Shown here in pieces: positions 8,502 through 15,633 of a stretch of 35,305 nt of DNA. Source of the stretch: Photobacterium alginatilyticum (GTDB lineage: Bacteria; Pseudomonadota; Gammaproteobacteria; Enterobacterales; Vibrionaceae); NCBI RefSeq assembly GCF_009910675.1, contig NZ_RSEJ01000019.1, positions 112 through 35,416 of the forward strand, given 5' to 3'. Each line of letters begins with the position of its first letter. Position 1 is the first letter of the stretch. The translations under genes and the position numbers were made by a program. The notes beneath the pieces are model-generated. The model did no database searches. It saw only the letters and a program-made list of their open reading frames with translations, and was not told where the DNA came from.

Positions 8502-8571
8502 CGGGGGCTATTCGTTACGCGAGAAATAAGCTAAAGACGAACAGACAGCCTCCTTCCCGGGAGGCTTTTTT
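8474..8571 (+). promoter_or_regulatory. Phenylalanine attenuator controlling pheA
   Basis: Segment 1, CTTTAGCTT (8474-8482, inside the Phe codons), is perfectly complementary to AAGCTAAAG (8528-8536). The antiterminator pairs GGGGGCT (8503-8509) with AGCCTCC (8547-8553, one G-U) and also TTCGTT (8511-8516) with GACGAA (8537-8542). The terminator pairs GCCTCC (8548-8553) with GGAGGC (8560-8565) and is followed by TTTTTT. The antiterminator and terminator share 8548-8553 and exclude each other. A ribosome stalled at the Phe codons would cover segment 1 and favour the antiterminator, so pheA would be read only when Phe is short. Confidence 0.87.
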
Positions 8572-8607
8572 GTATCGGTTGCAGTTGCAGACAGACAGGG
8601 ACTAACA

Positions 8608-9783
8608 ATGACAGAGCAACAGTATTCACTGGACGACATCAGAAAAAATGTCAGCCGTATAGACAATGAAATTATCAAGCTACTGGCCGAGCGCCGCCAG
8701 CTAAGCCTGGAAGTCGCGAAAAGCAAAATTGAGACAGCCAAGCCTGTTCGCGATCAAACCCGGGAACAAGAACTCTTGCTAAGGCTGATTGAAACGGGCA
8801 AACGCGAACAGCTCGATGCCCAGTATGTTACCCAAATCTTCCATGCGATTATTGAAGATTCCGTCTTGTTCCAGCAGGCCTACCTGCAAAAACTCACCAA
8901 CCCGGACAGCTTGCAGCCCGTCGCCCGAGTCTCGTTTCTCGGTGCCAAAGGCTCCTATTCGAACCTTGCCAGCCGCAACTACTTCAGCAAAAAGCAAACC
9001 AAGCTGGTCGAAATCAGCTGCTCGACGTTTCGGGATGTCCTGAGCGTGGTTGAAACCGGCAATGCCGATTACGGTGTCCTGCCAATTGAAAACACCAGCT
9101 CAGGCTCGATCAACGAAGTCTACGATCTGCTGCAGCACACCAGCCTGTCGATTGTCGGCGAGATCACCCAGCCGATTGAGCACTGCTTGCTGACTGCGGT
9201 AGATACCAGCCTCGATAATATCGATACCCTGTACTCACACCCGCAGCCACACCAGCAATGCAGCGAATACTTGCACTCGATGGGAAATATTACCCAGGAG
9301 TACTGCTCCAGTACCGCCGAGGCAATGAAAATGGTTGCCGAACTGAAGCAGCCTAATATTGCTGCTATCGGCAATGCCTCCAGCGGAGAGCTTTACGGCC
9401 TGACGCCGCTCAAGACCAATATTGCCAACCAGCAGGAAAACTTTACCCGCTTTATCGTCGTTGCCCGCAAGCCAGTGGAAGTGACGTCGCTGATCCCGGC
9501 CAAGACCACGCTCATTATGTCGACGGCCCAGAAGGCCGGCTCACTTGTGGAATGCCTGCTTGTTCTGCGTAACCTCAACATCAATATGACCAAGCTGGAG
9601 TCCCGTCCGGTGATCGGCAATCCTTGGGAAGAGATGTTCTATGTCGATGTCGAGGTAAACCTGAAATCGGACGTGATGCAAGAAGCCCTCGAAGAGCTCA
9701 CCCGGCTAACCCGCTTTATTAAAGTGCTTGGATGTTATCCGAGTGAGAATGTTAACCCGACAGAAGTCGAGATAAACGAGTAA
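8608..9783 (+). CDS. pheA: PheA bifunctional chorismate mutase / prephenate dehydratase
   Basis: This 391-residue protein has three domains: an AroQ-type chorismate mutase (about 5-90, with LDDIRKNVSRIDNEIIKLLAERRQLSLEV), prephenate dehydratase (about 105-285, with the catalytic-region motif NFTRF) and a C-terminal ACT domain (about 297-375) carrying the ESRP motif of Phe binding. It turns chorismate into prephenate and then phenylpyruvate, and Phe inhibits it through the ACT domain. E. coli PheA has 386 residues. It lies directly after the attenuator, so it is controlled both by attenuation and by feedback, and it converges on aroF-tyrA with a shared terminator. Confidence 0.97.
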   Translation: MTEQQYSLDDIRKNVSRIDNEIIKLLAERRQLSLEVAKSKIETAKPVRDQTREQELLLRLIETGKREQLDAQYVTQIFHAIIEDSVLFQQAYLQKLTNPDSLQPVARVSFLGAKGSYSNLASRNYFSKKQTKLVEISCSTFRDVLSVVETGNADYGVLPIENTSSGSINEVYDLLQHTSLSIVGEITQPIEHCLLTAVDTSLDNIDTLYSHPQPHQQCSEYLHSMGNITQEYCSSTAEAMKMVAELKQPNIAAIGNASSGELYGLTPLKTNIANQQENFTRFIVVARKPVEVTSLIPAKTTLIMSTAQKAGSLVECLLVLRNLNINMTKLESRPVIGNPWEEMFYVDVEVNLKSDVMQEALEELTRLTRFIKVLGCYPSENVNPTEVEINE

Positions 9784-9814
9784 CGCCCCTGAGGCTATCT
9801 AGTTGCTGTCATGC

Positions 9815-9841
9815 AAAAAGCCCACGATCGTGGGCTTTTTT
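9815..9841. terminator. Bidirectional terminator between pheA and tyrA
   Basis: A nearly perfect palindrome (AAAAAGCCCACGA / TCGTGGGCTTTTT) has an A run on one side and a T run on the other, so it can end both convergent transcripts. Confidence 0.92.
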
Positions 9842-9878
9842 CGTTCAAGTGCTCGGGCTTCTGCCCGTGGCACATATG

Positions 9879-11006
9879 TTACTTTCTATGCGTTGAATCG
9901 TTCGCCTGTCTAAGCAATCCCTGGCTCTCGATTAAAAAATGCTGCGCATAGTCTCCAAACCAATGCTCGACCTGGCCAAAGGCCTGCTTGAAGGTTTGCT
10001 TGTCCTGGCTATCGAGCATTTCTATCGCTTCGCCGAAGCGCTGATGGAAGCGCTTGATCATCGCCAGATTCTGCGGTGAGGACATAATAATATCGGCATA
10101 CAACTGGGCATCCTGGGCAAACAGGCGCCCGACCATCGCCAGTTCCAGACGGTAAATCGGCGAGCTCAGTGACAGCAACTGCTCCAGCTTCGGATCCTCT
10201 TCGGCCAGGTGCAGGCCGTAGACAAAGGACGTAAAGTGGCGCAATGCCTGAATGAGCGTCATTCCCTGATCGTGCTCAATGGCACTGATCCGGTTCAGGC
10301 TGGCTCCCCAGATCTGCAACTGCTCCAACAGCCACTGGTAACTCTCGGGGTTGCGACCGTCACAGTAGGCAATCACCTGTTTGGCTAGGCTGGCAATGTC
10401 AGGTCCAAACATCGGGTGCAGGCCAACAACCGGGCCATTGTGGACTTCCAGCATCGCCTGAAGCGGACCGCTTTTAACCGACGTCAGGTCAGCCAGAATA
10501 CAGTCCTCCGGCAGGTTTCCTAACTTGGCGATCACCGCTTCGGTGAGGTTAATCGGCACCGACACGACCACCATACCGGCATCAGCCAGCAGCTCATCGG
10601 CCCGATCCCAATCCTGGCTGCCCAGTTTACGAACTTCATAGCCCGACAATTCAAACAGCCGACAAAACAGGCCACCCAGCTGGCCATAGCCGCCGACAAC
10701 CACTACCGGACGTAAATCCGGCTTCAGGCACTTAAAGCCAGAGTCATTTTCACTGGCATAAGATTCACGCATGGTACGGCGTAAAATATCTTCAATAAGA
10801 TCAGGTGGGACCCCTTTGCTCTCCGCCTCCTGACGGCGTGAAGCCAGCATGGCTGCTTCACGATCCGGCGCATAGATCGGCAGGCCATGCTGACTTTTGA
10901 CATGACCCACTTCCTCGACCAATGCCAGACGACGAGCAAGCAGCTCGACCATCTGCTGATCAACATCATCGATTTGATCTCGTAATTTACTTAGTTCGGC
11001 AACCAT
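9879..11006 (-). CDS. tyrA: TyrA bifunctional chorismate mutase / prephenate dehydrogenase
   Basis: Starting at ATG 11006 ([11 protein letters not shown], matching E. coli MVAELTALRDQ) the protein has 375 residues. The frame is open a further 44 codons upstream, but that part runs through the aroF-tyrA spacer and looks non-coding. It has an AroQ chorismate mutase domain (about 1-90), a Rossmann NAD-binding segment [15 protein letters not shown] (about 100-114) and the dehydrogenase domain with LHPMFGPD and the HDQ motif. It makes 4-hydroxyphenylpyruvate for tyrosine. No strong ribosome site is visible. It is the second gene after aroF, 151 bp downstream, with a perfect inverted repeat in the spacer. 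Confidence 0.97.
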   Translation of the reverse strand: MVAELSKLRDQIDDVDQQMVELLARRLALVEEVGHVKSQHGLPIYAPDREAAMLASRRQEAESKGVPPDLIEDILRRTMRESYASENDSGFKCLKPDLRPVVVVGGYGQLGGLFCRLFELSGYEVRKLGSQDWDRADELLADAGMVVVSVPINLTEAVIAKLGNLPEDCILADLTSVKSGPLQAMLEVHNGPVVGLHPMFGPDIASLAKQVIAYCDGRNPESYQWLLEQLQIWGASLNRISAIEHDQGMTLIQALRHFTSFVYGLHLAEEDPKLEQLLSLSSPIYRLELAMVGRLFAQDAQLYADIIMSSPQNLAMIKRFHQRFGEAIEMLDSQDKQTFKQAFGQVEHWFGDYAQHFLIESQGLLRQANDSTHRK

Positions 11007-11075
11007 GATTTTGCGATCCGTATTAATTCTGTATTTGTTCCGCCACAGCTCCCCAGCAACTATCCAGAGACAAGT

Positions 11076-11103
11076 AACCGGTACAGAACTAACTGTACCG
11101 GTT
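11076..11103 (-). repeat. Perfect 11-bp inverted repeat in the aroF-tyrA spacer
   Basis: AACCGGTACAG, a 6-nt loop and CTGTACCGGTT form a perfect hairpin in the mRNA between aroF and tyrA. No T run follows on either strand, so it is not a classical terminator. It may act in RNA processing or stability, as a partial terminator, or as a protein-binding site. It does not match the TyrR box. Confidence 0.7.
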
Positions 11104-11157
11104 AATCTGCCTAAATTGCTGGTTGAGCACTCCCTCAAACAACTCCGTCGTTACCGG

Positions 11158-12225
11158 TTAGTTTCGCTCGGCCAAAAACGGCTCCAACTCTTGATGAGTA
11201 TGGCGAAGCAATGTTTCCGTTGTCTCCCAGCTGATACAGGCATCGGTAATTGAAATGCCATAGGCCATCTCATCACGCGACAAGTCTGCACTCTGGCTGC
11301 CCTCGTTCAGATGGCTTTCCAACATTAGACCGATGATTGACTGGTTGCCTTCGCGGATCTGGTGGATCACATCTTCGGCCACCAGCGGCTGGCGACGGTA
11401 GTCCTTTCTGGAGTTAGCGTGGCTACAGTCTATCATCAAGGACGGAGAAAGGCCTGATGCTGCCATCTCGTTTTCACATTCCGTCACTGAAACAGAATCA
11501 TAGTTGGTCTGCTTGCCGCCACGTAGGATCACATGCCCATCCGGGTTACCCTGAGTATTAAGCAAGGCCACCTGTCCCTCGCGGTTGATCCCCATAAAAC
11601 GGTGACCCGAAGCAGCAGCCTGCATGGCATTGATTGCCGTTCCCAGGCTGCCGTCAGTACCGTTTTTAAATCCAACCGGCATCGACAGACCACTGGCCAT
11701 CTCGCGGTGAGTTTGTGACTCGGTGGTACGGGCACCAATCGCCGCCCAGCTGAACAAATCTCCCAGGTACTGAGGGCTGATAGGATCCAAGGCCTCGGTA
11801 GCCAGCGGGATCCCCATCTCCACCAGGTCGATCAACAGCTGACGGGCAATATGCAGACCTTCCTCGACTTCAAACGAGCCGTCAAGGTGCGGGTCATTGA
11901 TCAATCCCTTCCAGCCAACGGTAGTACGTGGTTTTTCAAAATACACCCTCATCACAATATACAGCTGATCACTCAGCTCGTCTGACAGCTGCTTAAGCTT
12001 TACGGCATAGCTTTTTGCCGCTTCGATATCGTGGATCGAGCACGGCCCGCACACCACCAGCAGACGGTGGTCACGCTTGTGGATAATGTCGGCAATTGTC
12101 TGACGGGACTGACGCACGAAATCCAACCCTGCATCACTGACAGACAGCTTGCTGCGCAGCTCTTTCGGCGTGATCAGGACAGATTCATCTTGAATATGGA
12201 CATTATTCAGCTGGTCTTTTTGCAT
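11158..12225 (-). CDS. aroF: AroF, DAHP synthase (tyrosine-sensitive type)
   Basis: This 355-residue class I DAHP synthase resembles E. coli AroF (356) over its whole length, from MQKDQLNNVHIQDE at the N-terminus. Key motifs are the PEP/metal region LLVVCGPCSIHD (about 55-66), the substrate loop EKPRTTVGWKGLINDP and IGARTTESQTHREMASGLS. It condenses phosphoenolpyruvate and erythrose 4-phosphate, the first step of the shikimate pathway. The assignment to the Tyr-sensitive isozyme follows from pairing with tyrA and overall likeness to AroF. AGGGA lies about 9 nt before the ATG. The promoter carries TyrR boxes. Confidence 0.96.
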   Translation of the reverse strand: MQKDQLNNVHIQDESVLITPKELRSKLSVSDAGLDFVRQSRQTIADIIHKRDHRLLVVCGPCSIHDIEAAKSYAVKLKQLSDELSDQLYIVMRVYFEKPRTTVGWKGLINDPHLDGSFEVEEGLHIARQLLIDLVEMGIPLATEALDPISPQYLGDLFSWAAIGARTTESQTHREMASGLSMPVGFKNGTDGSLGTAINAMQAAASGHRFMGINREGQVALLNTQGNPDGHVILRGGKQTNYDSVSVTECENEMAASGLSPSLMIDCSHANSRKDYRRQPLVAEDVIHQIREGNQSIIGLMLESHLNEGSQSADLSRDEMAYGISITDACISWETTETLLRHTHQELEPFLAERN

Positions 12226-12302
12226 ATTGGCTTCCCTGTAATTTTAAAATATTCAAATTATTCTGATGAGGTTAAAACAGGATTGCCCTGCTACATGGCG
12301 TC

Positions 12303-12375
12303 ACAATAGCAAGGGATTTCGCCCCTTGGCAACACCGTGTAAAGAAAAAACACCACTCGTAAAGAAAAATTTACA
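12303..12375 (-). promoter_or_regulatory. aroF-tyrA promoter with two TyrR boxes
   Basis: On the minus strand -35 TTGCCA (12327-12332) and -10 TATTGT (12303-12308) are 18 bp apart. Just upstream are two TyrR-type sites. The strong one, CGTAAA-GAAAAA-TTTACA (12358-12375), differs from TGTAAA-N6-TTTACA at one base. The weak one, TGTAAA-GAAAAA-ACACCA (12338-12355), has only the left half intact. Their starts are exactly 20 bp apart, two helical turns, as with paired strong/weak boxes in E. coli TyrR promoters. Tyrosine-dependent repression is inferred. Confidence 0.75.
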
Positions 12376-12443
12376 GTTAAGTGTTTTTGGCCATTGGCAT
12401 CAAACCCAGTTACCATAATTGCAATGCCCACTCGCACTCCCTA

Positions 12444-14165
12444 ATGGCAATGGAACTTATATTTTCTCTTCTTCAGCAGCTCAGCGTGTATCTGGTTATT
12501 GCATACCTGCTCAGCAAAACGCCGTTATTTATGCCAATCACCACGGTATCAGGACGGCTGTCGCAACGATTCTCGTGCTACGTTCTGTTTACCCTCTTTT
12601 GTATTTTAGGCACTTACTTCGGACTTCACATAGAAGATGCTATAGCCAATACCCGGGCAATCGGTGCAGTCATGGGTGGGTTGCTTGGTGGACCGGTGGT
12701 CGGTTTCGCCGTCGGCCTCACCGGCGGCATGCATCGCTACAGTATGGGCGGCTTTACCGATGTCGCCTGTGCGATCTCTACCACCGTTGAAGGCTTGATA
12801 GGTGGCTTAATGCACAGTTACTTTGTCCGCCGCGGGCAGAGTGACCAGATTTTTAAACCCTTCACCGTTTTTACCATTACGCTGGTAGCCGAAATCATCC
12901 AGATGTTCATTATCCTGGTGGTCGCCGAACCGTTCGACAAGGCGCTTCACCTGGTCAGTGCCATCGCGTTGCCTATGGTTATCGCCAACTCCGTCGGTGC
13001 CGGCCTGTTTATGAGCATCATTCAGGATCGCAAAACCATCTACGAGAAATATTCCGCGGCCTTTTCCAGCCGGGCACTCAAGATCGCCCAGCGCTCCGTC
13101 GGGATCATGAGCCAGGGCTTTAACGAGGAAAGCACCAAAAAAATCGCCAAGATTGTGTATGAAGAAACCGGGGTCGGGGCTGTCGCCATCACCGATCGCG
13201 ATAAAATTCTGGCCTTCATCGGGATCGGGGATGATCACCACCTGCCTGGAACGCCTATCTCTTCCGGCTATACCCGCCGGGCTATCGATGACTGCGAACT
13301 GGTCTATGCCGACGGCTACGATATCCCCTACTGCTGCTCGCTGCACCAGAAATGCAAGCTCGGATCGGCACTGGTGATCCCGCTGGTCGGCGGCAACAAC
13401 GAGGTACTGGGGACCATCAAGCTCTACGAGCCGAAAAGAAAACTGTTCTCGACCGTCAACCTCACCCTCGGAGAGGGGATTGCCAAGCTGCTGTCAAACC
13501 AAATTCTGACTGGCCGTTATGCCCAGCAGCAAGCCCTGCTGACCCAGGCCGAACTGCGACTGTTGCAGGCACAGGTTAATCCTCACTTTCTGTTCAATGC
13601 GCTCAATACCATTAACTCTGTCGTTCGTCGCGATCCGGACAAGGCCCGCCAGCTGATCCAGCACCTTTCCCAGTTCTTCCGCCGCAACCTGAAACAGAAT
13701 ATAGAGACGGTAACACTCGAAGAAGAGCTCCTGCATGTTAATGCCTACCTTGAGATTGAACTGGCCCGTTTCTCTGACCGGCTCCAGGTGGATATCTGTG
13801 TGGCTCCGGAGCTTATGAACATCAAACTACCGACATTTACCCTGCAGCCGCTGGTTGAAAATGCCATAAAACACGGCACCTCTTCGTTATTGGAAGATGG
13901 TAAAATAATGATTCACGGATACTGCGACAAAGCATGCATTGTGCTTGAAGTGGAGGACAACGCCGGTAACTACGCCCCGGTTGGTGAAGAAAGTGGATTA
14001 GGTATGAAGATTGTCGACAAGCGCCTGAAAAACATGTTTGGCAAGCAATACGGACTGACCATGGCCTACCACCCCCGGGAATGGACCCGAGCGACAATTA
14101 CTATCCCCACTGATACCCAGCAGCCTAGCCACGCCAACGGAACGAATGGAGAAACCGCAGCATGA
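12444..14165 (+). CDS. btsS: BtsS/YehU-type LytS-family sensor histidine kinase
   Basis: The protein has about 573 residues if started at ATG 12444 (MAMELIFSLL). ATG 12450 is equally possible and a GTG at 12381 is open but sits in the TyrR region; none has a good ribosome site. Domains: 5TM-LYT sensor with several membrane helices (about 1-195, including AIGAVMGGLLGGPVVG), GAF-like domain (about 230-350, with ITDRDKILAFIGIGDDHHLPG), His_kinase domain with the phospho-acceptor in QVNPHFLFNALN (His about 381; 382 in E. coli) and HATPase (ENAIKHG and GLGMKIVDKRL). E. coli BtsS is a high-affinity pyruvate sensor. The match is strong along the whole length. It overlaps btsR by four bases. Confidence 0.93.
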   Translation: MAMELIFSLLQQLSVYLVIAYLLSKTPLFMPITTVSGRLSQRFSCYVLFTLFCILGTYFGLHIEDAIANTRAIGAVMGGLLGGPVVGFAVGLTGGMHRYSMGGFTDVACAISTTVEGLIGGLMHSYFVRRGQSDQIFKPFTVFTITLVAEIIQMFIILVVAEPFDKALHLVSAIALPMVIANSVGAGLFMSIIQDRKTIYEKYSAAFSSRALKIAQRSVGIMSQGFNEESTKKIAKIVYEETGVGAVAITDRDKILAFIGIGDDHHLPGTPISSGYTRRAIDDCELVYADGYDIPYCCSLHQKCKLGSALVIPLVGGNNEVLGTIKLYEPKRKLFSTVNLTLGEGIAKLLSNQILTGRYAQQQALLTQAELRLLQAQVNPHFLFNALNTINSVVRRDPDKARQLIQHLSQFFRRNLKQNIETVTLEEELLHVNAYLEIELARFSDRLQVDICVAPELMNIKLPTFTLQPLVENAIKHGTSSLLEDGKIMIHGYCDKACIVLEVEDNAGNYAPVGEESGLGMKIVDKRLKNMFGKQYGLTMAYHPREWTRATITIPTDTQQPSHANGTNGETAA

Positions 14166-14875
14166 TCAAGGCACTCGTTATTGACGATGAACTGTATGCC
14201 AGAGAAGAGCTCATCGACCTACTGCATGACACCGATGAGGTGGAAGTCATCGGCAGTTGCAATAACGCTATCGAAGGACTGAAAAAAATCAACACCCTCA
14301 AGCCCGATGTTATTTTTCTGGATATCCAGATGCCGCAAATTACCGGCATTGAAATGCTCGGCATGCTTGATCCCGATACCATGCCCAAGGTGGTCTTTGT
14401 CACCGCCTATGATGAATATGCCCTCAAAGCGTTTGAGGACAATGCCTTTGATTACCTCCTCAAACCGGTCGAGACATGTCGCCTGGCAAAAACCATCAAG
14501 CGGCTAAAAAAAGAGTGTCAGGAGCAGGACTATTCACCGCTGGTCAACGAAATGCTGGAACTGATCCCTTGCACCGGCCACAACCGGATCCTGCTTATTG
14601 CTCCGGCCGATATTGAAATTGCCTATAGCGATCTCTCCGGGGTCCATATCGTGGCCAAAGACACCAAGGCCACCACCCAGCTAACTCTTAAAGTGCTGGA
14701 GGAAAAAACGCCGCTGATCCGCTGCCACCGCCAGTACCTGATCCACCCGCAGGCGATCCGCGAGATCAAGCTGCTGGAAAACGGCCTGGCGGAAATTACC
14801 ACTCAGCTCGGCCACCAGGTCCCGGTCAGCCGCCGCTACCTCAAAGAACTAAAGGACCGATTCGGTCTCAGCTAA
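14162..14875 (+). CDS. btsR: BtsR/YehT-type LytTR response regulator
   Basis: This 237-residue protein has a receiver domain (1-120) with acidic residues DDE at 8-10, the phospho-acceptor Asp54 (IFLDIQMP), Thr in FVTAYDE and Lys in LLKPVE. The C-terminal LytTR DNA-binding domain (about 138-235) contains LIRCHRQYLIHPQAI and VPVSRRYLKELK. Its start overlaps the btsS stop (ATGA), so kinase and regulator are made together. The E. coli partner activates the pyruvate transporter gene btsT. Here the probable target is the CstA-family gene about 760 bp downstream, which has four matching boxes upstream. Confidence 0.94.
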   Translation: MIKALVIDDELYAREELIDLLHDTDEVEVIGSCNNAIEGLKKINTLKPDVIFLDIQMPQITGIEMLGMLDPDTMPKVVFVTAYDEYALKAFEDNAFDYLLKPVETCRLAKTIKRLKKECQEQDYSPLVNEMLELIPCTGHNRILLIAPADIEIAYSDLSGVHIVAKDTKATTQLTLKVLEEKTPLIRCHRQYLIHPQAIREIKLLENGLAEITTQLGHQVPVSRRYLKELKDRFGLS

Positions 14876-14887
14876 GGCAGCCTCTCG

Positions 14888-14915
14888 CTGATCCTTGTCA
14901 ACCGGCAAGGATCAG
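14888..14915. repeat. Inverted repeat between convergent btsR and the lipoprotein gene
   Basis: CTGATCCTTG, an 8-nt loop and CAAGGATCAG form a perfect 10-bp stem that overlaps the stop codon of the opposing lipoprotein gene. There is no T run on either side, so it is at best a weak terminator or a 3'-end stabiliser for both mRNAs. Confidence 0.55.
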
Positions 14916-15304
14916 TGACCAGTGACGCCGTCAAACGCCATACTACGCTCGAAGCCCTGCTGCCAGAACATCTTATACAGCCCGCCGTCGTCACGGCGGA
15001 ATTCACAAACACCCCAGTCCGTTTTCATTTCCAGGCCCATTTGCCTTAGCTGCTCAAGCGTGCAATATGATTCCAGGCCTTTCTGGTACCCACGGAGGTA
15101 GGCATCATAGTCCAGTGCCATGGTGGCATCCGACACCTCAGCCTGCAGGGTTGGCTCTGCCGTCGCCTTTTCTCCCCATCGCCCCTTGTTAAAACCCAGC
15201 TTGAACCAGTTGCCATCGGCTATTAACACCTGCTTGGTACTCGTTGTAGAACATCCCGCCAGTAGCACAAGCAAGGTGACAGCGACAATTATCTTCTTCA
15301 GCAT
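14912..15304 (-). CDS. DUF2799-type lipoprotein
   Basis: This protein of about 130 residues has a lipoprotein signal peptide ending in LLAGC (Cys18 from the second Met). Two adjacent ATGs exist (15307 and 15304); the second is better spaced, 6 nt, from the AAGGGG ribosome site. The mature part has repeated patterns of the type LGFNKGRWG and YLRGYQKGLESYC, and two further Cys (ESYCTLE and WGVCEF). These fit DUF2799, a small envelope lipoprotein family of unknown function. It lies on the opposite strand between btsR and the transporter gene, and nothing shows that it shares their role. Confidence 0.8.
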   Translation of the reverse strand: MLKKIIVAVTLLVLLAGCSTTSTKQVLIADGNWFKLGFNKGRWGEKATAEPTLQAEVSDATMALDYDAYLRGYQKGLESYCTLEQLRQMGLEMKTDWGVCEFRRDDGGLYKMFWQQGFERSMAFDGVTGH

Positions 15305-15420
15305 CATACGCCCCTTCGATAACAGTTCTTGATTTACAATAGGTTAAAATACTTAACCTGCACTGAACCCTCTACACCAACGACAGATATGCCTCGCAAA
15401 GGCACAAAATTTCTCATCGA

Positions 15421-15488
15421 ACCGCTAATTTTTGCCTAAAACCACTCAGTCAACTCATCGACCGCTTACCCCGCCATAGAACCACTCA
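15421..15488 (+). promoter_or_regulatory. Four BtsR-like boxes at an exact 20-bp period
   Basis: ACCGCTAA (15421), ACCACTCA (15441), ACCGCTTA (15461) and ACCACTCA (15481) are four direct repeats whose starts are 20 bp apart. Three fit and one nearly fits ACC(G/A)CT(C/T)A, the motif reported for E. coli BtsR (YehT), where two copies stand with a spacer of about 13 bp. The array lies 146 bp before the CstA-family ATG. I cannot place the -10 with confidence in the sequence that follows. Binding by the neighbouring BtsR is inferred. Confidence 0.8.
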
Positions 15489-15633
15489 CTGGTTTATCGC
15501 GTGCATCTGTTTCCCGACGCTTTAACATGGCAACCAATAAAAGAAGTTTTGCGAGTGTTTGGCCGAGGGTGAAATGGCGCGATAGTCGCAAAGCTAGAAA
15601 CTGGAAGTCCAATCTTAAAAGAGAGACAAGAGT

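Noticed and set aside
11007..11138. 44-codon N-terminal extension of tyrA
   Set aside because: It would translate the aroF-tyrA spacer hairpin. The E. coli-like start MVAEL lies at 11006.
12807..13346. 179-codon minus-strand frame opposite btsS
   Set aside because: It lies within the GAF and membrane part of a well-matched kinase and is rich in Asp/Gly, as expected from a shadow frame.
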